A stretch of 64,000 bases of DNA from PNON01 sp963757065 (GTDB lineage: Bacteria > Chloroflexota > Anaerolineae > Anaerolineales > Anaerolineaceae): the NCBI GenBank assembly GCA_963757065.1, contig CAVWQC010000001.1:1-64000 (forward strand). The letters run 5' to 3'. Shown in pieces: positions 7,860 to 17,561 of the stretch; within the stretch, counting starts at the first letter, position 1; each line of letters opens with the position of its first letter. Made by a program: the position numbers and the translations under genes. The notes beneath the pieces were generated by a model, which worked only from the letters and a program-made list of their open reading frames with translations, did no database searches and was not told the DNA's origin.

Positions 7860-10344
7860 TCAGATAACATCCATTTTCCCCTGATTTTGGAGAATGGTTT
7901 CGATGTGGTGCACATCAACCGGCCGTGACAAGTGATAACCCTGACCGGATGAACACAGAAGGGATTTTAAAATTTCCAATTGTTCACTTGTTTCTATTCC
8001 TTCGGCCACGGTTTTCATTCCCATTTCTTGAGCCAGTAGAATGATGGTTTTTACAATTTCAAAACCCTTTTTACTTTCAGCCACCCCATCGACAAATGAT
8101 TTATCGATCTTAATGGTATCAACGGATAGATTTTGTAGATAACTCAGGGCTGAATAACCGGTACCAAAATCATCGATTGCAAAGGAAACCCCGATTTCTC
8201 GAAGTTCTTCAAGGAGCTTATTTATTAAGGATTGATTTTCAATAAAAGCGTTTTCAGTAATTTCTAATATTAATTTTTTGGGATCAAGATTGGTTACCAG
8301 AAGTGTATCTTTTACTTTTTCTATAAAATCATTCTGATTGATCTGAATTCCTGAGATATTGATGCTCATATATAGATTTTCCAGATCGGGATAATCATGA
8401 TGCCATTTTGTCAATTGAGTGCAAGCTTCCAACAATACCCAATCGCCAATTTGAACGATCATTCCTGATTTCTCGGCAATCTGGATAAAATCATTCGGCA
8501 TGACAACTCCCCGAAGTGGATGCTGCCAGCGGATGAGTGCCTCCACTCCTCCAATGTCCTTCCCCTCCAAAGAACAAATTGGCTGGTAGGCAAGATAAAA
8601 TTCGCCATTAATGATCGCTCGATGCAGGTCGGCTTCTATCTCCAACAGGGACATGGCTAAAGTGCGCATTTCAAGTGTAAATACTTCGAATTGCCCCTTT
8701 CCCCTCTCTTTTGCCTTATAAAGAGCAATATCAACATCTCTCAGAATATCCTCGGGATTAACATATTCCAAGATCTCTTTGACAATACCAATGCTGCAAG
8801 AGGTCAATATCTCCTTGCCATCGTTAAGAAATGGCCGCCGTGATTTCAGCCAAAATTCGGTTTGCCACAGAAAGGGAAGTATTCTTTTCCCTGGAGTGTT
8901 CAAGTAAAATGGCAAATTCATCTCCCCCAAATCGGGCAACCGTATCGGTAGCCCTGGCACAGTTGATCAATCTTTTGGATAACTCGATCAGAACTTTATC
9001 TCCTGCGAAATGCCCCAGTCCGTCGTTGATCGATTTGAAATTGTCGATATCAATAAACAACATGGAATAATTGTTTTCCTGGTCACGTTTGGTCATTTTT
9101 ACAGCATGAGCTAATCGATCCATAAATAGAACCCGGTTTGCCAATCCGGTCAATCCATCATGCAGTGCATCATGTGAAAGTTGATCTTCCACGCGCTTAC
9201 GTTCGACCATTTCCTTCTGTAAACTTCGATTGATCTTGTTCAGTTCAAAAACATGGATGTTCTCTTTTTCAAGCGACATCTTTACGCTCGAAAGAAGGTT
9301 TTTATTTTCATTCAATGTAAGAATTTGCCGAATGACCACCAAACCGATAATGAGACCAACACTCAAAAATAAAATATTTGAGTTAATAATATTCTCAAAA
9401 TGGTGATCCGTCCTTAACAAATAATATGCCCCGGCAACCCATAAATATGGCGTATAAGGTAAAAACTGAGAGATTCCTTTTTGAACAGATAATAGACTCT
9501 GATTTGCCCTGGCACTGTCTTCCTTATAATATTTTGAAGCGACCGCCTGGTACAGACCTGCATAAAACATGAGGATGAAAGCAAAATTCCAACCGAGATC
9601 GACAAATCCACCGGATACATAGGTATCAACTGAAGACTGGTAACCATAAATAGTATCAGTGGCGATCATCATGATCGTCCCTGATCCCAGTAATAGAATC
9701 GAACCCAGTATTAATTTCTCTGATCTATAGTAAATAATGATCAGTATCGAAAAAAGTAAAAACAGATCTCCAACAGGATATGCTGCGGCTAAGAACTTTT
9801 CCAAAAATGGCGTAGTCGAATCCGTCCCAAAAATAGGTCCTATCAGAAATATCCAATATGCCAGTGAAGCAGAGATCATTACAATGCTCAGATCGATCGT
9901 TCTTTTGATCCATTCGGTCAAATTCAGCTTTTTGGATGGCAGTAATAACATCCCCGTAAAAAAGAGGGGATATAGTGATAAATACAGCCCATCTGCGATC
10001 GAAGGGAAGGGGGACTCTTTTAGAACTAATTCAATATATGACCAGAAAATATCCCCCAGGGTATATGAAAACAGCGCCAGGGCTAGAAATCCCCATCCCA
10101 GAGCAAGGCGTTTGGAAATTCCTCTCGCTTGCTTTGCTGCAAAAAATAATGCTACTGTTGCAAGGAGACCGTAATATGGAGCAGCGATATCTGAAAATAC
10201 GAGCCGTACATTTTCATCTTTGACGAATAAAACAAATCCAACGGAAATAAGCGGTATCACGATGGTCAACAGGATGATTACCCAAAATAGGATCGGGTGA
10301 GCTTTACGGAATATGTTAAGCAATATATGCGTCTCCAACTCCAT
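7860..10344 (-). CDS. Membrane GGDEF-EAL cyclic-di-GMP protein, one frameshift
   Basis: Reads as two overlapping frames that together make one protein of about 827 residues. The first frame (from the ATG at 10344) has about eight hydrophobic segments (residues 15-330), a short coiled region, then a GGDEF domain with intact RFGGDEFAILL. It stops at 8824 inside the GGDEF domain. The second frame resumes the same domain (FLNDGKEILTSCSIGI) and continues through an EAL phosphodiesterase domain with GVEALIRWQHP, ending at 7860. One extra base near 8834-8837 (GGCC, where GCC gives ITAPFLNDG) explains the break. It would make and/or degrade cyclic di-GMP at the membrane. If the indel is real, only the membrane part and most of GGDEF would be made. 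Confidence 0.85.
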
Positions 10345-10556
10345 CTAATCGCATCGGTGTTTGCGATATCATTCATGAAGTGTAACATGGAAGGATATCA
10401 TCCCTGATCCCCCACCAATCAGGCACCTTATCCTTTGGAAAAAACCGGGATGAGGTGCTTGCGATCCATGTGTTAATTATAGTGCAATCATCCGTGGAGA
10501 ATGGTATGAACATAGGTGGAAAATACTAATTATCGTACAAATTTTCCTGCTTCCCT

Positions 10557-10585
10557 TTGACAATCTTCCATCCGCAGACTAAAAT
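10557..10585 (+). promoter_or_regulatory. Sigma-70-type promoter upstream of coaE
   Basis: Perfect TTGACA (10557-10562), a 17-bp spacer, then TAAAAT (10580-10585). Predicted start near 10592, giving a leader of about 48 nt before the GTG at 10640. Likely drives coaE and perhaps the cdaA operon behind it. Confidence 0.75.
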
Positions 10586-10639
10586 GATATGGAATGATAT
10601 TTGCATCCAATAGGAAGATAATCGGGAGATGGAGCAATC

Positions 10640-11773
10640 GTGAGTGTTTGGCCGGATAAATATGTCATTGGTCTGACCGGGAATATTGCCACCGGCAAGA
10701 GCGTGGTGCGCAAAATGCTCGAACGCCTGGGGGCTTTCGGCATTGATACTGATTCCTTAAGTCACCGCGCCATGGCCAAAGATGCCCCCGGTTACCAGCC
10801 CATCATCAACACCTTCGGCAACTGGCTATTAAATGAAGACCAGCAGATCAACCGCAGCAAGTTGGCCAGCATTGTTTTCATGAACCCGGATGCCCTGTAT
10901 CAACTTGAAACCATCATACACCCCCTGGTTTTCCAGGCAGTGGATATCATCATCCGGCGCGCGTCCCAACCTGTGATCGTCCTGGAAGCCATTAAATTAC
11001 TGGAAAGCGGGCTCTGGAATAATTGTGAATCCATCTGGACGGTTACTTCCGACCGCCAGGTCCAAATTTCACGACTGGTGGACCTGCGTAAGCTGTCTAT
11101 CGCTGAAGCAGAAATGCGCATCGATTCACAGCCGCCTCAATCAGAGAAGATAAACAGAGCTCACGTAGTGATCCGCAATAACGGCTCATATGAAGATACC
11201 TGGCACCAGGTACAGGCCGGCTGGAAAAAGATCGCCCTCCCCTCCAGCATATTGGAAACTCCGCCTTTGGAAATTACAAAAGGCGAACTCAAGATCCGCC
11301 GCGGCAGCCCGCACGATTTTCAAAACATTGTTTCCCTGGTCAACCGGGTGGATCCGGATGGGCGTAAACGCAATAAAACAGAATTTGCCGCCACGTTGAA
11401 CGATAATGCTTTTTTGCTGCTCGAAATGGACAAGAAGCTTGTCGGTTTCATCGGCTGGCAAGTCGAGAACCTGGTCTGCCGTACGACTGATATTTTCCTG
11501 GATCCCGCTATTCGACCCAACCAATCCATTCCACTGTTGATCAATGAAATGGAAAAGGCTGCGAAAGACCTGCAGTGTGAAGCCTCACTGATCTTTTTAT
11601 CTCCACCCATCTCCAGGATGGAGGATATTTGGCGAAGCCTCGGGTACGAACAGCGCACGCCCCAATCACTTGAGGTACAAGCCTGGCAGGAAGCAGCCCT
11701 GGAATCCAAGCCCTTTGGCACACAAATGTGTTTTAAACAATTAAGACAGGATCGTGTTTTACGTCCGATTTAG
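10640..11773 (+). CDS. coaE: Dephospho-CoA kinase fused to a GNAT-like acetyltransferase domain
   Basis: Residues 8-205 are CoaE, which phosphorylates the 3'-hydroxyl of dephospho-CoA in the last step of CoA synthesis. The P-loop is GLTGNIATGKS (about 12-22), followed by DTDSLSHRAM and the LEAIKLLESG substrate segment. CoaE is usually about 200 residues, but this protein has 377. Residues from about 218 (LKIRRGSPHDFQNIVSLV) to the end look like a GNAT acetyltransferase fold, ending with SLGYEQRTPQSLEVQAW. The start is GTG at 10640 with GGAG seven bases upstream; the nearby ATG at 10630 is out of frame and closes after four codons. The CoaE assignment is solid; the C-terminal domain assignment is by pattern only and its acceptor is unknown. 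Confidence 0.9.
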   Translation: MSVWPDKYVIGLTGNIATGKSVVRKMLERLGAFGIDTDSLSHRAMAKDAPGYQPIINTFGNWLLNEDQQINRSKLASIVFMNPDALYQLETIIHPLVFQAVDIIIRRASQPVIVLEAIKLLESGLWNNCESIWTVTSDRQVQISRLVDLRKLSIAEAEMRIDSQPPQSEKINRAHVVIRNNGSYEDTWHQVQAGWKKIALPSSILETPPLEITKGELKIRRGSPHDFQNIVSLVNRVDPDGRKRNKTEFAATLNDNAFLLLEMDKKLVGFIGWQVENLVCRTTDIFLDPAIRPNQSIPLLINEMEKAAKDLQCEASLIFLSPPISRMEDIWRSLGYEQRTPQSLEVQAWQEAALESKPFGTQMCFKQLRQDRVLRPI

Positions 11774-11814
11774 TTTTTTCAAAGCAGTAATCAAGTAAAT
11801 GTGGTATTTGTCTT

Positions 11815-12690
11815 GTGACCAATCTACTCAGCGACCTCTCTCTTTTATTCGAAAGAATCAATTGGCTAAATATCCTGGATATTGTCCTGGTAACTGCCAT
11901 ATTCTTTGCGATCCTGCAATTAATCAATGACACCAAAGCCGCTGTGATCTTGCGGGGTGTCATCATCCTGGCAATTTTCTTATCCATCCTGACTTCCCTT
12001 ATTAATCTTCCAGCTTTCAACTGGCTGATCAAAGCCACACTACCCGCATTGTTGCTGGCAGTTCCTGTCATATTTGCACCTGAGATCCGCCGCGGTTTGG
12101 AAGGCATCGGCCGGGCAGGTTATGTATTCAGATTAAATAAAAGATCATCCGGTTTTGAGATGCATAACACCATCCGCGCCATCGTTGCAGCCGCTTCGCG
12201 TTTATCCACCAAAAACCATGGAGCGCTCATCGTATTGCAGCGCATTGATAACCTTAAAGAGTACATCCTTACCGGTGTTCAATTGAATGCCAGTATCACT
12301 CCTGAACTTATTCTGCAAACCTTTTACCCAAACACACCTCTGCATGATGGGGCGATCATCATTGTTGATAACGAATTGGTCGCAGCAGCGTGTGTCATTC
12401 CCCTTTCTGCCAGTGGTGTTTTGAACAGCACCCCCGATCACCAGATGGGGCTGCGGCATCGGGCTGCCCTGGGAATTTCTGAAGCCACAGATGCCATTGC
12501 TGTTGTTGTCTCAGAAGAGACCGGTGCCATGTCGGTTGCCCACGCCGGTAGGATGATCCGCCGGCTGGATCCTGATCGATTGGAAAACATCTTGACAGCC
12601 TTTTACCGCCCTGAGCGGTTAGCTTCTCAGGAAAACAACTGGTTCCGGAAATTTTTTGCAACAGGTAAAAAACCGGGGGATATAAAATAA
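11815..12690 (+). CDS. cdaA: Diadenylate cyclase CdaA (c-di-AMP synthase)
   Basis: Makes cyclic di-AMP from two ATP. Residues 15-90 hold three hydrophobic segments, the usual CdaA membrane anchor. The DAC (DisA_N) domain follows, with the DGA motif in LHDGAIIIVDNELVAAACVIP (about 179-199) and the RHR motif in GLRHRAALGISE (about 212-223). The 291-residue length fits CdaA. The start is taken as GTG at 11815; no strong ribosome site is visible, so a slightly different start is possible. The stop overlaps the start of the YbbR gene by one base (TAATG), the standard cdaA-cdaR arrangement. Confidence 0.93.
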   Translation: MTNLLSDLSLLFERINWLNILDIVLVTAIFFAILQLINDTKAAVILRGVIILAIFLSILTSLINLPAFNWLIKATLPALLLAVPVIFAPEIRRGLEGIGRAGYVFRLNKRSSGFEMHNTIRAIVAAASRLSTKNHGALIVLQRIDNLKEYILTGVQLNASITPELILQTFYPNTPLHDGAIIIVDNELVAAACVIPLSASGVLNSTPDHQMGLRHRAALGISEATDAIAVVVSEETGAMSVAHAGRMIRRLDPDRLENILTAFYRPERLASQENNWFRKFFATGKKPGDIK

Positions 12691-13940
12691 TGTTACTGGT
12701 GCTTCGTAAGATACTCAAGAGCCTTCCTTCATTGATCACAGCCATTGTGCTGGCTCTGGCAGCCTGGATCGCTGCTGTTTCTGCTTCAGATCCCAATGAA
12801 ATTCACACTTATTCGCAGCCTGTTCAAATTGAAGTCCTGGGTCAGGATACAAGTCTGATCATCGCCGGGGACACTCTTAGGACTGTCAGGGTAACTATGA
12901 ACGCACCCCGGTCGGTTTGGCAGCAGCTAAACAATAGTACCAACCAAATCCATACTTTCATCGATCTGTCCGGTTTGAAGAAAGGGAACTACCGGGTTCC
13001 GATCCAGGTCCAGGTTAACCTCAAACCGGTAAAGATAGTCTCGCTTAGTCCTGAGGAAGTTACCCTTACCCTTGAGCCATTGATCTCTACCACGCTACCG
13101 CTTCAAATCGTGACTAGAGGTGAGCCTGCAGTCGGGTATCAGGCGGATAATTCGACCATTGAGCCAAAACAGGCTAAAGTATCCGGCCCTGAATCCATGG
13201 TCAACCAGGTTGTAAGCCTGCGCAGTACGCTGGATTTGACCCAGGCGCAGGAGAATATTAATTTATCTGTGGATATTCTGGCGGTGGATATTAATGGGGA
13301 TCCCGTTGATGGAGTATCAGTCACTCCAAACCAGGTCATCATCAATCAACCCATCACCCAAAAGGGTGGTTATCGGAATGTTGTAGTTAAAGTTGTCACC
13401 CAGGGAAAGCTGGCGGATGGTTACCGGCTGACAAATATCTCTGTTTACCCGCCAAATATCACCGTTTTTGCTGAAACACCTGCCCTGGTGGATAGCCTCC
13501 CCGGTTATGTGGAGACTCAGCCTATCGTTCTGGATAATATGAAGAACGACTTGAGCATTCCGGCAGAATTGAACCTGCCGGAAGGGGTAAGCCTTGTCGG
13601 CAATCAGGTGGTCATGGTAATCGCCAGTATCGAGCCGATCGAATCCAGTTTAACAATTTCGAGGATATCCATCATCACCACTGGTTTGGAGCAAGGTTAT
13701 GCCGTTCAAATTTCACCGGAGTTCGTGGATGCCCTGCTTTCGGGTCCCTTACCGGTGCTGGATGTGCTAAAATCACAGGAAATTCAGGTTACCATCGATC
13801 TGGCAGGAAAGGGGCCTGGCACCTATCAGGTTACCCCAATTGTGCAGATTAATACCGTCCAGATAAATACCGGAGAAATTAGGGTAGAATCAATCATACC
13901 AGGCACGATTGAAGTAGTGATCAGCGTGATTGCTCGATGA
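12690..13940 (+). CDS. cdaR: YbbR-domain membrane protein, probable CdaA regulator
   Basis: 416 residues. An N-terminal transmembrane helix (about 12-32: SLITAIVLALAAWIAAVS) is followed by tandem YbbR-like beta domains outside the cell, recognisable by the repeated VxVxVxTQGxLADGYRLTxIsvYPpnItVfaE pattern and internal repeats with PVQIEV, LPLQIVTRG and RNVVVKVVTQG strands. In Firmicutes the YbbR protein CdaR modulates CdaA, and the coupling TAATG with cdaA here argues for the same role. It ends 25 bases before der. Confidence 0.88.
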   Translation: MLLVLRKILKSLPSLITAIVLALAAWIAAVSASDPNEIHTYSQPVQIEVLGQDTSLIIAGDTLRTVRVTMNAPRSVWQQLNNSTNQIHTFIDLSGLKKGNYRVPIQVQVNLKPVKIVSLSPEEVTLTLEPLISTTLPLQIVTRGEPAVGYQADNSTIEPKQAKVSGPESMVNQVVSLRSTLDLTQAQENINLSVDILAVDINGDPVDGVSVTPNQVIINQPITQKGGYRNVVVKVVTQGKLADGYRLTNISVYPPNITVFAETPALVDSLPGYVETQPIVLDNMKNDLSIPAELNLPEGVSLVGNQVVMVIASIEPIESSLTISRISIITTGLEQGYAVQISPEFVDALLSGPLPVLDVLKSQEIQVTIDLAGKGPGTYQVTPIVQINTVQINTGEIRVESIIPGTIEVVISVIAR

Positions 13941-13965
13941 CCTGAAATTTCGTTCAAGGAAGAAA

Positions 13966-15333
13966 ATGACAAAACCAGTTGTAGCACTTGTGGGCAGGCC
14001 AAATGTCGGCAAATCCACCTTATTTAATCGTCTGGCAGGGGAGCCCCTCGCAATTGTTGATGATGTTCCGGGTACCACCCGCGACCGCATCTTTGCTGAA
14101 GCTGAGTGGCTAAACCATACTTTCGATATTATTGATACCGGGGGTATTGATCCGACATCGGTCTCAATGTCTCTCGAACCATTGTCCATCGGTTCTGCTG
14201 AATACATCGAGCAGATCCGCGAACAGGCACTGCTGGCAATTCAAGAATCAGATGTCGTTCTGTTCATTACCGATGCCCTCTCAGGGGTTACTCCTGCTGA
14301 TCTTGAGGTGGCAAGTATATTAAGGAAGAACCAGAAGAAAAAAGGTGATAAGTTCGTCCCACCGATCATTCTGGTGGTGAACAAAGCAGATAGTCAACGT
14401 CACCGTGAGCAGGCTACACAATTTTACGAATTGGGAATGGGTGAACCCCAGATCATTTCCGCATTACATGGCACGGGAACTGGCGATCTGTTGGAAGAAG
14501 TCGTTGCCAAATTCCCCGCTGAATTTGAAATTGAAGATGATGATTCGGTGAAAATTGCAATTGTCGGAAAACCGAATGTTGGAAAATCCAGCCTGTTAAA
14601 CAAGCTGGTAGGGCAGGATCGGGCTATTGTTAGCGCGACGGCCGGCACGACCCGCGATGCCATCGACACGAAGCTGGTTTATGAAGGCATACCGGTAACC
14701 CTCATCGATACTGCCGGTATTCGTCGGCGTGGGAAAGTAATTCCTGGTGTTGAAAAATATAGCGTACTCCGTTCCATGCGCGCTATTGAACGGGCGGATG
14801 TCTCGCTTCTGATCCTGGATGCCACAGATCCCATCAGCATTCAAGATGCGCATATCGCTGGATATATTATAGAAGCGTGGAAAAGTGTTGTCGTAATCGT
14901 TAATAAATGGGACCTGGTTGAGAAAGACAACTATACAATGAACCAGTACATCGAACAGATCCGCGAAGAGCTTAAGTTTGTGGATTATGTGCCGATTCTG
15001 TTTATATCAGCCAAGACTGGACGGAAGGTGGATGAAGTTCTTCCGCTTGCACTGAGAGTCCAGGAAGAACGGTTGGCACGCCTGGGTACCGGGCAGATCA
15101 ACCGGACTATTCAGCATGCACAGGATATTCACCCGTCACCATCGCATGCAGGCCGGGCACTGAGGATGTATTACGGCACGCAAGTACGCAGCGATCCTCC
15201 TACTTTCATGATCTATGTCAATGAACCAAAATTGGCACATTTTAGCTATATTCGTTTCCTCGAAAACCAGCTTAGAAAAGATTATGGATTTATTGGGACA
15301 CCGATCCGCATCGTTATGAAGCCCAGACGTTAG
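13966..15333 (+). CDS. der: Ribosome assembly GTPase Der (EngA)
   Basis: Double-GTPase needed for 50S subunit maturation. 455 residues from the ATG at 13966, which has AAGGA just upstream; an upstream in-frame start at 13930 would overlap the YbbR gene and adds nothing conserved. First G domain: GRPNVGKST (about 10-18), DTGG, NKAD. Second: GKPNVGKSS (about 199-207), DTAGIRRRG, NKWD. A C-terminal KH-like domain ends in IRFLENQLRKDYGFIGTPIRI, typical of Der. All motifs intact. Confidence 0.97.
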   Translation: MTKPVVALVGRPNVGKSTLFNRLAGEPLAIVDDVPGTTRDRIFAEAEWLNHTFDIIDTGGIDPTSVSMSLEPLSIGSAEYIEQIREQALLAIQESDVVLFITDALSGVTPADLEVASILRKNQKKKGDKFVPPIILVVNKADSQRHREQATQFYELGMGEPQIISALHGTGTGDLLEEVVAKFPAEFEIEDDDSVKIAIVGKPNVGKSSLLNKLVGQDRAIVSATAGTTRDAIDTKLVYEGIPVTLIDTAGIRRRGKVIPGVEKYSVLRSMRAIERADVSLLILDATDPISIQDAHIAGYIIEAWKSVVVIVNKWDLVEKDNYTMNQYIEQIREELKFVDYVPILFISAKTGRKVDEVLPLALRVQEERLARLGTGQINRTIQHAQDIHPSPSHAGRALRMYYGTQVRSDPPTFMIYVNEPKLAHFSYIRFLENQLRKDYGFIGTPIRIVMKPRR

Positions 15334-15338
15334 ATTTT

Positions 15339-15370
15339 TTGACTGTTAAAGTATTGAAAAGGCTTATAAT
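15339..15370 (+). promoter_or_regulatory. Possible promoter of lepB
   Basis: A perfect TATAAT at 15365-15370 lies 22 bases before the GTG start of lepB, with TTGACT at 15339-15344. The spacer is 20 bp, longer than optimal, so the -35 assignment is weak; the -10 is convincing. Confidence 0.4.
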
Positions 15371-15392
15371 CCTTTCCTAGGAACCGAATATA

Positions 15393-15983
15393 GTGATCGA
15401 ACAGATAGAACAAACCCCTCTCCCTGAGGATACCAACACTCCACAAAAAATCGGGTGGAAACGTTTTTTGGTGGATACCATAGAGACTATTTTGTTAGCG
15501 CTGGTATTGACCTTTGGGATCAACATTGTATCTGCGCGTGTCCGGGTTGAAAATGTCAGTATGCAGCCTACTTTGCACCAGGGAGAATTTCTCCTGGTCA
15601 ATAAAATGGCTTATAAAAACAGTTTGCCCAGAACCGGCGATATCATTATTTTCCACGCCCCTCCGGAACCGGGTCAGGATTATATAAAGCGGGTGATCGG
15701 TGCACCGGGTGATCGCGTGTTGATCAAACAGGGACGTGTCTATGTCAATGATATCCAATTGGAAGAAGATTATATAGCAGATGTTCCGATCTATAATGGT
15801 CAATGGGATGTCCCTGAGGGCAAGTTATTTGTCCTTGGGGATAACAGAAACTCTTCGAACGATTCCCATGTTTGGGGTTTTGTGCTAATGGAAAATGTAG
15901 TAGGCAAAGCTTTGCTTAGGTACTGGCCTATCTCTAAAGCTGAGATATTCCATTACACAAACACAGTATCAGCTTCCCCATAA
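15393..15983 (+). CDS. lepB: Signal peptidase I
   Basis: Membrane serine protease that removes signal peptides from secreted proteins. 196 residues with one N-terminal transmembrane helix (about 31-48, ILLALVLTFGINIVS), the catalytic Ser in NVSMQPTLHQGEF (about residue 55) and the catalytic Lys in DYIKRVIGAPGDRV (about 93). The later family box LFVLGDNRNSSNDSHVWG is present. GTG start with AGGAA upstream. A single-helix, monoderm-type LepB. Confidence 0.95.
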   Translation: MIEQIEQTPLPEDTNTPQKIGWKRFLVDTIETILLALVLTFGINIVSARVRVENVSMQPTLHQGEFLLVNKMAYKNSLPRTGDIIIFHAPPEPGQDYIKRVIGAPGDRVLIKQGRVYVNDIQLEEDYIADVPIYNGQWDVPEGKLFVLGDNRNSSNDSHVWGFVLMENVVGKALLRYWPISKAEIFHYTNTVSASP

Positions 15984-16028
15984 AGCTTGACATACATCTG
16001 ATTTAGGAAATGATATACAATTATTATT

Positions 16029-16316
16029 ATGAATAACCAGAATAAAGAAACCTACCCATGTCTTGAATGCCAGGCTGGTGTGTTATCACGCCGGTATGTG
16101 ACCTATTTCACCTGGCTGGGAGAAGAATTGATCACCGTGCAAAACTTTCCCGCCTGGGTTTGTGACGTTTGTGGTAAACGCGAATACGACCACCAGGCAG
16201 TCATGTGGGTCAATATGCTGCTCAACCCGGATGCAGGGAAACCCACTACCAGGGTAAGGAGAAAAAACCGGGCTGTTCAAAAAACTCAGCCTCCGTTACA
16301 CGATTCGAAACACTAA
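16029..16316 (+). CDS. YgiT-type zinc-finger protein
   Basis: 95 residues with two CxxC pairs: CLEC at about residues 11-14 and CDVC at about 46-49, spaced as in the YgiT/MqsA zinc-finger family. The second half of a classic MqsA (a helix-turn-helix domain) is absent; the tail is basic and disordered. No toxin partner is adjacent, so it is probably a stand-alone member rather than half of a toxin-antitoxin pair. Followed by a strong terminator. Confidence 0.75.
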   Translation: MNNQNKETYPCLECQAGVLSRRYVTYFTWLGEELITVQNFPAWVCDVCGKREYDHQAVMWVNMLLNPDAGKPTTRVRRKNRAVQKTQPPLHDSKH

Positions 16317-16323
16317 CAATTAG

Positions 16324-16349
16324 CATCTCCCTCGTGGGAGATGTTTTTT
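16324..16349 (+). terminator. Rho-independent terminator
   Basis: Perfect 8-bp stem CATCTCCC-TCGT-GGGAGATG followed by six T residues. It closes the lepB/zinc-finger transcript. Confidence 0.9.
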
Positions 16350-16371
16350 GTAAGTTGTCTGACCTTTTTAG

Positions 16372-16400
16372 TTGACTAGGATATATTGGCATGCTATTAT
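16372..16400 (+). promoter_or_regulatory. Sigma-70-type promoter of the PIN-TRAM/rlmB genes
   Basis: TTGACT (16372-16377), 17-bp spacer, TATTAT (16395-16400). Lies between the terminator and the PIN-TRAM gene, with about 45 nt of leader containing an AGGAG ribosome site. Confidence 0.7.
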
Positions 16401-16450
16401 CGAATTAGTTATTATTTTTCATTATTCTTTATTATTTTTTAGGAGCAATT

Positions 16451-17536
16451 ATGAGCATAGATTTTATTATCCGCCTTATTGGCATGGTGGCTTTTTCAGT
16501 TGTCGGTGTTTTTTGGGGGATAAATATAGCCAGTTCAGCTATCCCGGGCGCAGATGGGGTTCAATTTAATTCAGCTCAGTATGGTTTTACCCTGGGTCTG
16601 GTCGGTGCATTGATCGGCCTGGTTCTTACACCGTATATAACCACCCGGCCGTTTAGAGCCTTGCGGGTGTTATTTAAAAAACTATCTGTTCAATCCCTTG
16701 TCTCAGCAGTTGTTGGATTGATGTTTGGATTACTATTCGCTGCCCTGCTGGCATTTCCTCTTTCGCTCTTACCGAAACCATTTGGCGAGATTTTTCCATT
16801 TGTTGGAGTTGTTTTATTTAGTTACCTTGGTATAGCGCTTTTTTCGATGCGGCAGACTGATTTCTTGAACTTATTCAATTCGATCCGTGGAGGAGACCAT
16901 AAATCCACAGGACATTGGGGTGAAGGACGCAATATACTGCTGGATACCAGTGTGATCATTGACGGTCGGATCGCTGATATTGCTAAAACCGGTTTCCTGC
17001 CCGGAACAATGCTCATCCCACGATTTGTGCTGAATGAGCTCCAATATATTGCCGACTCTCCGGATAACCTGCGCCGTCAAAGGGGCAGGCGTGGTATGGA
17101 GGTTTTATCTCAACTCCAAAAAGATAATGCCACACCCGTAAAGATCAATGACATCGATGTGGATGGAGTTCGCGAGGTGGATGATAAGCTGGTTGTTTTG
17201 GCGAGACAGATGCACTGCCCCATCCTTACAAATGACTACAATTTGAATAGAATCGCCGAATTGCAGGGTGTCACAATATTAAACGTCAATGAACTGGCAA
17301 ATGCTGTAAAGTCTGTCATGCTGCCGGGAGAGAATCTAGTCATCCGCGTCATTCAGGAAGGTAAAGAGCAAAACCAGGGAGTCGGTTATCTGGATGATGG
17401 CACAATGGTTGTGGTCGAATACGGGCGTGATTACCTGGGTAAAGAGATACAGGTAGTTGTCACCAAGATATTGCAAACGGCTGCTGGAAAAATGATCTTC
17501 GCCAGACCCGAAGATGTGATTGACAACGGGCATTAG
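16451..17536 (+). CDS. PIN and TRAM domain membrane protein (YacL family)
   Basis: 361 residues. Four hydrophobic segments (about 5-27, 42-62, 80-105, 110-130) precede a PIN ribonuclease domain beginning LLDTSVIIDGRIADI (about 161), with conserved acidic residues in DTS, RFVLNELQ and LTNDYNLNR. A C-terminal TRAM RNA-binding domain runs from about 290 (GENLVIRVIQEGKEQNQGVG). This architecture is the YacL-like family, widespread in monoderm bacteria; a role in RNA processing at the membrane is inferred. ATG with AGGAG five bases upstream. rlmB follows 25 bases later. Confidence 0.9.
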   Translation: MSIDFIIRLIGMVAFSVVGVFWGINIASSAIPGADGVQFNSAQYGFTLGLVGALIGLVLTPYITTRPFRALRVLFKKLSVQSLVSAVVGLMFGLLFAALLAFPLSLLPKPFGEIFPFVGVVLFSYLGIALFSMRQTDFLNLFNSIRGGDHKSTGHWGEGRNILLDTSVIIDGRIADIAKTGFLPGTMLIPRFVLNELQYIADSPDNLRRQRGRRGMEVLSQLQKDNATPVKINDIDVDGVREVDDKLVVLARQMHCPILTNDYNLNRIAELQGVTILNVNELANAVKSVMLPGENLVIRVIQEGKEQNQGVGYLDDGTMVVVEYGRDYLGKEIQVVVTKILQTAAGKMIFARPEDVIDNGH

Positions 17537-17561
17537 TTTTCCTTTAGGAGAATGAGGACAT

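Noticed and set aside
16029..16316. Toxin-antitoxin pair (YgiT/MqsA with MqsR)
   Set aside because: No toxin gene next to it and no DNA-binding half; the flanking genes are lepB and a PIN-TRAM protein of housekeeping type.
16451..17536. PIN domain as a VapC toxin
   Set aside because: Membrane anchor and TRAM domain identify the YacL-type family, and no VapB-like gene is adjacent.
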